A stretch of DNA of 27,808 nucleotides. Origin: a virus. The first letter of the stretch is position 1. The number at the start of each line of letters is the position of its first letter. The stretch covers positions 1 to 27,808 of the IMG/VR virus record IMGVR_UViG_3300023278_002726; one strand, written 5' to 3'. Under the pieces are notes generated by a model. The model was not told where the DNA came from. It did not search any database and saw only the letters and a list, made by a program, of their open reading frames with translations. Positions 20,912-27,808 of this stretch are shown piece by piece. The translations under genes and the position numbers were made by a program.

Positions 20912-23900
20912 ATGAACAGACTGATTGCATACAAACAACACACAACTGCAAATGTTGTGAATGATGGAACATTTGTCAATTGTCTTGATTCTTGGACACC
21001 ATTGTCATCATCAGGAAATCAGATTCCAATTTGTTCATCACTTGCAAATCCAATCACAGGTGTCCTGGACACAGTCATCAAATTTGATGGACAAACTGCA
21101 GCAACTTCATGGATTCAACAACAAATGCCAACTATCAGTGGCAATGTTTACAGGGTTGAATATAACATCACAAAAATATTTCCAAGTGGTGCACCAACAC
21201 CATCCATCACAATCACAGGTGGAATGGCTGCACCAATAACACCTGCACCTTGTGAAATAGGAACAAATGTTGTGTATTTTCAAAGCACACAAAATGATGC
21301 AACAATTCTTTTCAGACTGAATGCAAATGCACAATTTCAAGGAAACAATGTTGACATTTTTCTTGATTCAATTTCAATTCTTGAAGTCAATCAATATGAA
21401 CTTGACCTTTTCAATGATGAAGAAATTGTTGTCACAAAAGAAATTGATGACATCAGAAACATTGATTCCAAAAATTCAGGTTATTCAAAAAGTTTTTCTT
21501 TGCCATCATCAAAAAATAACAATCAATTTTTTGAACATTTCTATTCATTGGATGATTCAGGAAATTGGAATCCTTATGAAAAAGCAAAAGCAATTCTGAT
21601 TGCTGAAGGTGTTGAAGTGTTCAATGGTTTCTTGAAAATTGATGATGTGGTTTTGAAAGACAATCATTCAATTTATAATGTGACACTTTTTGAAGAACTT
21701 GCAGACTTAAAAACAAGTATAGAAGGCAAAACAATTGGTGATTTGGGTTGGGGTGGATTTGCTCACAATTATACAAAAGAAAACATTGTTGCATCAATCA
21801 ATGGAAATCTTGAATTGTTAGATGGAACAACAACAGATGTTTTCAAATATCCGATGGTAAATTGGATCGGTGACTTTGATGGAAACATTTCAAACATATT
21901 TCTGAACAATTTCAGTGATGCATTTAGACCATGGGTGAAAATAAAGTATCTTTTTGACAAGATATTTTCAGATGCAGGATTTTCATATTCATCAACATTC
22001 TTGAATTCAACAAAGTTTTCAAAGTTGTACATGGATTGGAATTTTGGAGAAGACTTTTTGATGTGGGGTGGTGGTGAAAATGACCAAGGTCTTTTTAAGG
22101 TTGACACAGAAGTCAAAACAGACAATACAGGACAACAAATTCCTGCATCAAATGTTTCTGCAGTCGTTGATTTTGATTCAATTGAACAATTGCAAGGTTC
22201 ACAAAACAACACATCTGACTTCTTCAGTTTGACAACCGACACATATACTGCAACAGAAGACAATCAACAAGTTAAAGTCAATGTGAATGGATATGTTCAG
22301 GCATTGTCAGATTTTGGAAACACCATTGAAGTTCAAATGATTCACAATTCAAGTGTTGATGGATGTTTGCCAAGTCAATTTTTCCAACAGAATGCACCAT
22401 GGGTGAACAATTCATTCACAGAACCTGATGGAACAAATTATCAATTTGGTCTTTCTTTGTCAATGGGTTTTTCTGCAACATTCACATTGAATCAAGGTGA
22501 AACAATTCAAATCAAAATAAGAAGATATGGAGGTGGTACACCTATTGTGTACACAGTCGGATTGTTAAGAACACAATTCAGGGTGAATGGTGGTGAAATC
22601 TTTGTTCCTTCAACAATACAATCAAGAACATCAATCAAGCAATTTGACTTGATTAAGGGATTGACACAGATGTTCAATCTTGTGATGATTCCTGATGAAT
22701 CAAATTCCAGTCATTTAAAAATTGAACCTGCATCTGATTACTATGGAAGTGGTCAAACACTTGATTGGACAGAAAAAATGGATGTCAAAGAAATGACAAT
22801 CATGCCACATGAAGTTGCAAGGGAATACAGATTCAAGATGCAGCATGATGACAAAGATTTTAATCTTGATGCATACAAATCAGAGAATCCAAAAGAATAT
22901 GGTGAACACATAAAAAGACACAATTTTGATGTGATTTCAGAAGAAATTGAAGTTCATGAAAATGTTCTTTTTGCACCAACATTCATGCAACTTGTTTCAG
23001 GTGAATTGTTGCCATGTATTTATGGAAAAAAAGAAGGTGAATTCATAAACATTGAAAACAAACCAAGGATTCTTTATGACAATGGTCAAAGAATTATCAA
23101 TGCTTATCAATCAAATTCTGAAAATGGTGCAGCATTCAACAACATTGAAATTGGCTATTTTGCACCATTCAATGACCAAGAACCTGATTCAGATACATTG
23201 CAAGTTGACTATGGTCAAAGCTTGACACAATCACTTGGTGGTTTGTTACCTTTCAAAACTTTGTTCTATCAGTATTACTTGAAAATTCTACAGCAATTGA
23301 CTGAAAAACAATCAAGGATTTTGAAAGCAAAAGTGAATCTGCAACCATCTGACATCTACACATTCAAATTCAGTGACACAATTTTCTTTGAAAATCAACT
23401 TTATAGAGTTAATAAAATAGACTACAACACAACAAAGGGTGAATTGTCCACAGTTGAATTGATAAAACTTGGAACAAATGCAAGATTTGTCAATGGAAAA
23501 GAAGGAAAGAAATGTGAAGATGTTCCAACTGCAATTGCATTGAATGGTGATGTTTATTTTGTGAATGGTACAACAGGAAATGCAGTTCAACCAAACCAAC
23601 AATGTTGTGAGGATTATGGTTATTTTTGGTATTCTGATCCAAATGGAAGATGCAACATGAAACAACAAAACATTGGTCATGGTCATCATCATGTTGGTCA
23701 ATCACATTTTTCATGGTCGGGTGGACATAGTTTGGTGATAGGACAAAAATCAACAAATGGTTTTGGTCATGGAACAAAGAATTCTTTTGTTGTTGGAACA
23801 AAAAATGTTGCACAACAAAACACAAGAAATCTTGGTGTGATTGGTGAATCAAACAAACTTGGTGAAAATCTGGAAAACATTCTTGTGGTTGGTAAAAACA

Positions 23901-24436
23901 ACAGGGTTGATGAATTAAGAACAACAGATGAAACAACTGCAAACATTCAAAATTCATTTGTTTCAGGAATTGGTGGTTTTGTTAAGGCATCAAACACAAG
24001 AACATTTGCAATGACAACTGCATCTGATGGTCTTTGTCAAAAAACAGAATGCATCTATAAAGGAACACAAGTGTCTGATGCATTGGTTGAAATATTTTTA
24101 AATGGTGAAAGTGGAAAAAGGTTTCCATTGCGACAATTGAATTCATTTTTGACAATTGTTGTTGACATTCATGGAATTGTTTCAGATAGTGCATCAAGGG
24201 ACTATGGTGACTATACAAGACACAGATACATTGTGACAGGTTCTGCAATAGGAACAAATGCAATCAGGGTTGATGACATAGATGAAGTGTCAACACATTC
24301 AAATCATGGTTCAAGTTGGACAATTTCATTGGATGTGACTGCAGTGAATGAATTCAGAATTCGTGTTCGTGCAAATGGCATCAGGGATGATGTTGAATGG
24401 ACTGCACATTGTGAAGTAATTGAACAAAATATATAA
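20912..24436 (+). CDS. Large tail tip/receptor-binding protein
   Basis: At 1174 residues this is the largest protein of the phage. Residues about 10-155 look like a carbohydrate-binding-type beta sandwich ('NDGTFVNCLDSWTPLSSSGN'). The segment 'ELDLFNDEEIVVTKEIDDIR' and 'SGYSKSFSLPSSKNNNQFFE' (about 165-210) opens a hub-like core continuing to about 860. A Cys pair 'QCCEDYGYFWYSD' (near 897) introduces a His-rich stretch 'GHGHHHVGQSH' (near 921), then short repeats 'NSFVVGTKN', 'NLGVIGESN', 'NILVVGKNN' like YadA-type adhesin heads, and a C-terminal beta domain. This order - hub, repeat stalk, terminal domain - fits host recognition. It precedes the tape measure gene, the reverse of the usual order. 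Confidence 0.75.
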   Translation: MNRLIAYKQHTTANVVNDGTFVNCLDSWTPLSSSGNQIPICSSLANPITGVLDTVIKFDGQTAATSWIQQQMPTISGNVYRVEYNITKIFPSGAPTPSITITGGMAAPITPAPCEIGTNVVYFQSTQNDATILFRLNANAQFQGNNVDIFLDSISILEVNQYELDLFNDEEIVVTKEIDDIRNIDSKNSGYSKSFSLPSSKNNNQFFEHFYSLDDSGNWNPYEKAKAILIAEGVEVFNGFLKIDDVVLKDNHSIYNVTLFEELADLKTSIEGKTIGDLGWGGFAHNYTKENIVASINGNLELLDGTTTDVFKYPMVNWIGDFDGNISNIFLNNFSDAFRPWVKIKYLFDKIFSDAGFSYSSTFLNSTKFSKLYMDWNFGEDFLMWGGGENDQGLFKVDTEVKTDNTGQQIPASNVSAVVDFDSIEQLQGSQNNTSDFFSLTTDTYTATEDNQQVKVNVNGYVQALSDFGNTIEVQMIHNSSVDGCLPSQFFQQNAPWVNNSFTEPDGTNYQFGLSLSMGFSATFTLNQGETIQIKIRRYGGGTPIVYTVGLLRTQFRVNGGEIFVPSTIQSRTSIKQFDLIKGLTQMFNLVMIPDESNSSHLKIEPASDYYGSGQTLDWTEKMDVKEMTIMPHEVAREYRFKMQHDDKDFNLDAYKSENPKEYGEHIKRHNFDVISEEIEVHENVLFAPTFMQLVSGELLPCIYGKKEGEFINIENKPRILYDNGQRIINAYQSNSENGAAFNNIEIGYFAPFNDQEPDSDTLQVDYGQSLTQSLGGLLPFKTLFYQYYLKILQQLTEKQSRILKAKVNLQPSDIYTFKFSDTIFFENQLYRVNKIDYNTTKGELSTVELIKLGTNARFVNGKEGKKCEDVPTAIALNGDVYFVNGTTGNAVQPNQQCCEDYGYFWYSDPNGRCNMKQQNIGHGHHHVGQSHFSWSGGHSLVIGQKSTNGFGHGTKNSFVVGTKNVAQQNTRNLGVIGESNKLGENLENILVVGKNNRVDELRTTDETTANIQNSFVSGIGGFVKASNTRTFAMTTASDGLCQKTECIYKGTQVSDALVEIFLNGESGKRFPLRQLNSFLTIVVDIHGIVSDSASRDYGDYTRHRYIVTGSAIGTNAIRVDDIDEVSTHSNHGSSWTISLDVTAVNEFRIRVRANGIRDDVEWTAHCEVIEQNI

Positions 24437-24442
24437 AAAAAA

Positions 24443-24607
24443 ATGAATGAATTTGAAATTATAGGAAAATCAATGCAGTCAATGATGAAGGTCATGAAAT
24501 CTTCACTTGCAATGATGACACAAATGAAGTTAAAAACAGAACACAACAAGATTGTTCTTGGTGAATTCTACAAAAAACCAAAAAGATGGCAGAAAAGCAA
24601 ACAATAA
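24443..24607 (+). CDS. Small methionine-rich helical protein (54 aa)
   Basis: A 54-residue frame starting MNEFEIIGKSM with nine methionines, mostly in one helix (10-28), then a basic tail. It starts 6 nt after the tail protein stop and overlaps the tape measure start by 22 nt. Such tight packing suggests a real, co-translated gene, perhaps a small assembly helper. The composition could also arise by chance; no family is recognised. Confidence 0.5.
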   Translation: MNEFEIIGKSMQSMMKVMKSSLAMMTQMKLKTEHNKIVLGEFYKKPKRWQKSKQ

Positions 24608-26244
24608 ACATTGACATTGTTGTCAATGATGGAAAAGCAAAACAATCACTTGACAAGGTAACAAAATCAACAGGTGATTTGAACAAAGAATCACAACAAT
24701 CACTTGACAATTTTGGTGCATTTGGTTTGACACTTGGTGGTGTGAAAACTGCATTTGCAAAAATTATTCCAACATCAAAACTATTATTCAAGTCATTGAA
24801 AATGGGTTTGATTTCAACAGGAATTGGTGCATTTGTTGTTTTGATTGGTTCACTTGTTTCATACTTTACAAACACACAAAAAGGTGCAGACAAACTTGCA
24901 GTTGTGTTTGCAGGTCTTGGAACTGCAGTTGCAGTCATTACAGACAGAGTTTCACAATTTGGTGAGGCAGTCACACAATTTTTCACAGGTGACTTCAAAG
25001 GTGCAGCAGAAACAGTCAAAGGTGTTGTTTCAGGAATTGGTGAAGAAATAAAAAATGAAGTTGCAGCAATCACAGAAATCACAAAAAGAGTACAGGAATT
25101 GCGTGATGTTGAAAGGGATTTTGGTGTTGAAAGAGCAAAGACAAACCAAGAAATTGCAAAAGCAAGACTTCTTGCAGAAGATGAAAATCTGACACTTCAA
25201 GAAAGAATCAAACATCTTGAAACTGCAAACAAATTAGAACTTGAAACAACAGAAGATGCAATAAAACTTGCAGAAGAAAAACTTCTTTTGAAACAAAGAG
25301 AAGTTGACCTTGGTGAATCTATGGCAGAGGATTTGGATGAAGTTGCACAATTAGAAATTGCACTGATTGACCTGCAAACACAGTCATTCAGCACAAGAAA
25401 AAGACTTGCAACAGGAATTGAAACATTGAGAGTTGAACAAAGAACCAAAGAAAAAGCAGATGCAGATGCAAGACAAAAAGAAATTGATGATGAACAAAAA
25501 GCATTGGACAAAGCTGCAGAAGATGATGAAAAAAGATTGAAAAAAGAAGTTGCAGAACAAAAGAAAGCAGAAACAGAAAGACAAGCAATCAGACAAAAAA
25601 GGTTGCAAGATGCAACAATACTTGCACAGGCAGAACAACAACTTGAAATGGCAACTTTTGATGCAGTGAAAACAGGTCTTGATGTTGTCAAGAATGCATT
25701 GAAAGAAGGTTCAAAAGCACAAAGGAATTTTGCACTTTTTCAAATTGGTGTGGACACTGCAAAAGCAATTTCAACACTTGTTTCAGGTTCTGAAATAGCA
25801 GCAGCTCAGTTTGCTGCAGCAACAGGGCCAGCAGCACCATTTACCTATGCAGCAACAAAGATTTCACTTTATGCAACAGGTCTTGCGTCAATTATGGGAA
25901 ACATCAACCAAGCAAAAGAATTGCTTTCATCAGAACCTGCATTTGCAAGTGGTGGAATGGTTGGAGGTTATGGATCAGGAACATCAGATTCTGTTTCTGC
26001 AAGACTTTCAAAAGGTGAATCAGTAATCAATGCAAGGTCAACTTCAATGTTTCAACCTTTATTGTCTGCAATGAATGTTGCAGGTGGTGGTGTTGGATTT
26101 GCAAGGGGTGGTGTTGCAGGTGGTTCATCTATTCCAACCAATGCAAGTGCATTCATGTCACCTGTCAAGACTTATGTGGTGACTGATGAAATGACAAATT
26201 CACAAAATCAACTTGCATCAATAAGAAGAAAAGCAACATTCTAA
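24586..26244 (+). CDS. Tape measure protein
   Basis: A 552-residue protein with hydrophobic segments at about 65-115 ('LISTGIGAFVVLIGSLVSYF', 'LAVVFAGLGTAVAVITDRV'), a long charged coiled coil (about 160-345, Ala/Glu/Lys/Gln-rich) and a second Ala-rich hydrophobic stretch (about 385-440). The C-terminal 'FASGGMVGGYGSGTSDSVSA' followed by 'RLSKGESVINARSTSMFQPL' is a hallmark of tape measure proteins in this host group. Tape measure length sets tail length; at about 0.15 nm per residue this predicts a short tail of roughly 80 nm. The gene lies after the hub/tip genes. Confidence 0.88.
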   Translation: MAEKQTINIDIVVNDGKAKQSLDKVTKSTGDLNKESQQSLDNFGAFGLTLGGVKTAFAKIIPTSKLLFKSLKMGLISTGIGAFVVLIGSLVSYFTNTQKGADKLAVVFAGLGTAVAVITDRVSQFGEAVTQFFTGDFKGAAETVKGVVSGIGEEIKNEVAAITEITKRVQELRDVERDFGVERAKTNQEIAKARLLAEDENLTLQERIKHLETANKLELETTEDAIKLAEEKLLLKQREVDLGESMAEDLDEVAQLEIALIDLQTQSFSTRKRLATGIETLRVEQRTKEKADADARQKEIDDEQKALDKAAEDDEKRLKKEVAEQKKAETERQAIRQKRLQDATILAQAEQQLEMATFDAVKTGLDVVKNALKEGSKAQRNFALFQIGVDTAKAISTLVSGSEIAAAQFAAATGPAAPFTYAATKISLYATGLASIMGNINQAKELLSSEPAFASGGMVGGYGSGTSDSVSARLSKGESVINARSTSMFQPLLSAMNVAGGGVGFARGGVAGGSSIPTNASAFMSPVKTYVVTDEMTNSQNQLASIRRKATF

Positions 26245-26259
26245 TCAAAAATATATTTA
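26235..26259 (+). promoter_or_regulatory. Promoter-like element, copy 4
   Basis: AACA (26235-26238) lies 17 nt upstream of TATATTTA (26252-26259), followed by AAAGAAAA and the protease ATG 21 nt from the box start. Its left end overlaps the last codons of the tape measure gene. Confidence 0.6.
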
Positions 26260-26272
26260 AAAGAAAATAATC

Positions 26273-27355
26273 ATGGACAAAAAACCATTCAAAATTATTG
26301 AATTAGTAATTGATGAAGAAAATGAAGATGTGTCAATTGATGCAATCAGTCTTGTGACTGAACCTGCAATCATGGTTGATTTTCTCTATTTCAATAAGCA
26401 AAAAAAATCAAATGTTTGTCTTGCAAAATTAGATGAAGAACAACAGATGTTGGTTTCACCTGCATTGATTCCAAACAAACAGATTTTCAGAGTTGGTCAA
26501 GATGGTCAAGAATACTATGTGTATTTTTCAAAAGAAACAGTTCGAAAATCTGCACATTCTTATTTGAAATATCAGAACAACCACAATGCAACCATTCAAC
26601 ATGAATCAAAGGTTTCAGGTGTTTTCACAGTGGAATCTTGGATTGTTGAAGACAAGGAAAATGACAAGTCAACAAAGTATGGTTTTGATGTTCCTGAAGG
26701 CACATGGATGGTTGCAATGAAGATTGAAAATGATGAAGTGATTCAAGGCATCAAAGATGGTGTTTTGAAAGGTCTGTCAATTGAAGGTTTCTTTGTTGAC
26801 AAGATGCAAAAGATGTCAAGTGAAAAGATGGAACAGATTGGTGAAATGGATGGTTTTCCAATATTTGACACCAAAGAATCTGCAATTGAATATGCAAAGA
26901 CAATTGGTTGTGATGGATTCCATTCACACATTCTTGATGATGGATCAGAAGTCTTCATGCCATGCACAGACCATGAAGTTCTTGATGCATTGGTTGAATT
27001 GATTGAAGAAGAAGAAATGAAAGACATCTTGATGGAAAAACATGAATTTGCATCCTACACAAACTATCCAAAAGGTGCATCTGCAAATGCAGAAAAAGGA
27101 ATGATGGAAAATGAAGAAAGAGGAAACAAATGTGCAACACAAGTTGGAAAAATTCGTGCATCACAATTGGTTGCAAGAAAACCGATTTCATTCAAAACTG
27201 TGAAAAGGGTTTATTCCTATTTAAAAAGGGCAAAGACTTATGATTCAGGAAATTGGAATGATTGTGGAACAATATCATTTGCACTTTGGGGTGGTGATGT
27301 CATGTTGAGGTGGTCAGAAAAAATCATCAAACAAGAAGAAAACAAAACAAAATAA
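26273..27355 (+). CDS. XkdF-type prohead protease with an extra C-terminal domain
   Basis: A 360-residue protein. The first 185 residues match XkdF-like putative serine proteases (S78-type head maturation enzymes): 'AISLVTEPAIMVDFLYF' (25-41), a His-containing 'NNHNATIQHE' (about 102-111) and 'VIQGIKDGVLKGLSIEGFFV' (about 155-175, with the candidate catalytic Ser). A second domain (about 260-355) carries 'ASANAEKGMMENEERGNKC', 'QVGKIRASQLVARKPIS' and 'ALWGGDVMLRWSEKII', a module often attached to phage proteases or other head proteins, with unknown role. It sits before scaffold and capsid genes, as a maturation protease should. Confidence 0.8.
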   Translation: MDKKPFKIIELVIDEENEDVSIDAISLVTEPAIMVDFLYFNKQKKSNVCLAKLDEEQQMLVSPALIPNKQIFRVGQDGQEYYVYFSKETVRKSAHSYLKYQNNHNATIQHESKVSGVFTVESWIVEDKENDKSTKYGFDVPEGTWMVAMKIENDEVIQGIKDGVLKGLSIEGFFVDKMQKMSSEKMEQIGEMDGFPIFDTKESAIEYAKTIGCDGFHSHILDDGSEVFMPCTDHEVLDALVELIEEEEMKDILMEKHEFASYTNYPKGASANAEKGMMENEERGNKCATQVGKIRASQLVARKPISFKTVKRVYSYLKRAKTYDSGNWNDCGTISFALWGGDVMLRWSEKIIKQEENKTK

Positions 27356-27378
27356 ATCAATTTATATTTAAAAGAAAA
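27346..27378 (+). promoter_or_regulatory. Promoter-like element, copy 5
   Basis: AACA (27346-27349) lies 17 nt upstream of TATATTTA (27363-27370), followed by AAAGAAAA and, 25 nt from the box start, the scaffold ATG. The left half overlaps the end of the protease gene. A promoter here would drive scaffold and capsid expression up to the terminator at 1253. Confidence 0.65.
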
Positions 27379-27387
27379 AGCAAAATC

Positions 27388-27808
27388 ATGGATTTGAAAG
27401 ACAGATTAAAAATGATGCTTGGAATTGAAGAAAACACTGAAGAAGTGACTTTGATGCTACAGGCAAGACTTGAAGATGGAACAATCATTTCATCAGATGC
27501 AGAAGAAATGGCAACAGGGATTGTCATCAATGTTGTTGCAGAAGATGGTTCAGTTTTTCCATTAGCAGAAGGAAACTACATCTTGGAAGATGGTGGTGAA
27601 TTCAGTGTTGATTCTGAAGGTGTTGTTCTTGAATTCAATCCATCAGAAGAAATTGATGAAGTGACTGAAGAAGATGCAACAGAAGATGAAGTTGATGCAG
27701 AAGAAGAAGTTGAAATGTCAGAAAATTCTGCAATTCTTGATGCAGTTGGAATGGTAATGAAAGAACTTCTTGAAGAAGTGAAGAAAGACCTTGAAAACTT
27801 GCGTTCTG
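27388..27808 (+). CDS. Head scaffolding protein, N-terminal part (continues at 1)
   Basis: The frame is open to the window end and continues in frame at base 53 (or 1), giving 223 residues in all. The N-terminal part has 'LEDGTIISSDAEEMATGIVI' and 'AEGNYILEDGGEFSVDSEGV', two beta-rich motifs of a scaffold family found between protease and capsid genes in Bacteroidota phages, then a very acidic linker (about 86-110). The C-terminal coiled coil and basic tail lie in the part at 1-303. It starts behind promoter-like copy 5. Scaffold proteins guide capsid assembly and then leave the head; the call rests on order and composition. Confidence 0.8.
   Translation, partial: MDLKDRLKMMLGIEENTEEVTLMLQARLEDGTIISSDAEEMATGIVINVVAEDGSVFPLAEGNYILEDGGEFSVDSEGVVLEFNPSEEIDEVTEEDATEDEVDAEEEVEMSENSAILDAVGMVMKELLEEVKKDLENLRS
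27757..27808. repeat. Terminal overlap, right copy (genome closure)
   Basis: Right copy of the 52-base overlap with 1-52, differing only at 27783 (G instead of A). See the left copy. If the molecule is circular, the unique length is 27,756 bp. Confidence 0.9.

Noticed and set aside
24492-25691. Two long minus-strand frames opposite the tape measure gene (164 and 196 codons)
   Set aside because: They mirror the Ala/Glu/Lys-rich coding sequence, giving Ser/Phe/Cys-rich proteins with no family resemblance.
1-27808. tRNA genes, integrase, attachment sites or a lysogeny repressor
   Set aside because: None could be seen on either strand; no cloverleaf-like T-arm or tyrosine/serine recombinase motif was found. 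A purely lytic lifestyle is likely but rests on absence.

Overview
The window looks like one complete, circularly closed genome of a small tailed double-stranded DNA phage of Bacteroidota. The last 52 bases (27757-27808) repeat the first 52 with one silent difference, in frame with the scaffold gene that is cut by the window ends, which implies a circle of about 27,756 bp. The host is inferred from three things: start codons sit behind A-rich leaders with no Shine-Dalgarno sequence; repeated promoter-like boxes resemble the Bacteroidota -7 element TAnnTTTG; and the structural families (XkdF-type protease, dG-rich scaffold, CCxxYGY tail protein, DUF3127, ERF) are those of Bacteroidota phages. 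The DNA is AT-rich, with CpG and TpA conspicuously rare and TpG/CpA abundant. No integrase, lysogeny repressor, tRNA, CRISPR array, DNA polymerase, helicase or RNA polymerase was recognised.

Layout. Two transcription blocks diverge from about 13452-13549 and converge at 7209-7231. The leftward block (13451 to 7209) starts with three small unknown genes and continues with replication and recombination: an ERF annealing protein, a DUF3127 OB-fold protein, a DnaA-domain-IV-like protein, a winged-helix replication protein and several small genes. Two DNA methyltransferases are embedded here. One sits with a small unknown gene in a TpA-rich island (9101-10097) that looks imported.

The rightward block starts at 13550 with an Nmad1/DUF1599-like protein, a RusA resolvase, a sigma-70-like factor and a run of small Cys-rich genes. 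Terminase small and large subunits follow. The tail genes come next: a chaperone pair with a probable -1 frameshift, a tail completion protein, a gp10-like protein, two large tail/baseplate proteins and a short tape measure. After these come head genes (XkdF-type protease, scaffold, major capsid protein), a probable tail tube protein, two small genes, the portal and a connector. The block ends with lysis genes (small membrane protein, M15 endopeptidase, 3TM holin) and a calcineurin-like phosphoesterase.

How it works together. The phage probably uses the host replisome, recruited by its own DnaA-like and winged-helix proteins, and carries its own annealing and junction-resolving enzymes. The main regulatory signal is a set of five near-identical elements (AACA, 17 nt, TATATTTA, then an A-rich leader) in front of the sigma-like gene, the tail chaperone, the protease, the scaffold and gene 1957. 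Together with hairpin terminators after the capsid and tail tube genes, they suggest a late regulon, possibly read by the phage's own sigma-like factor.
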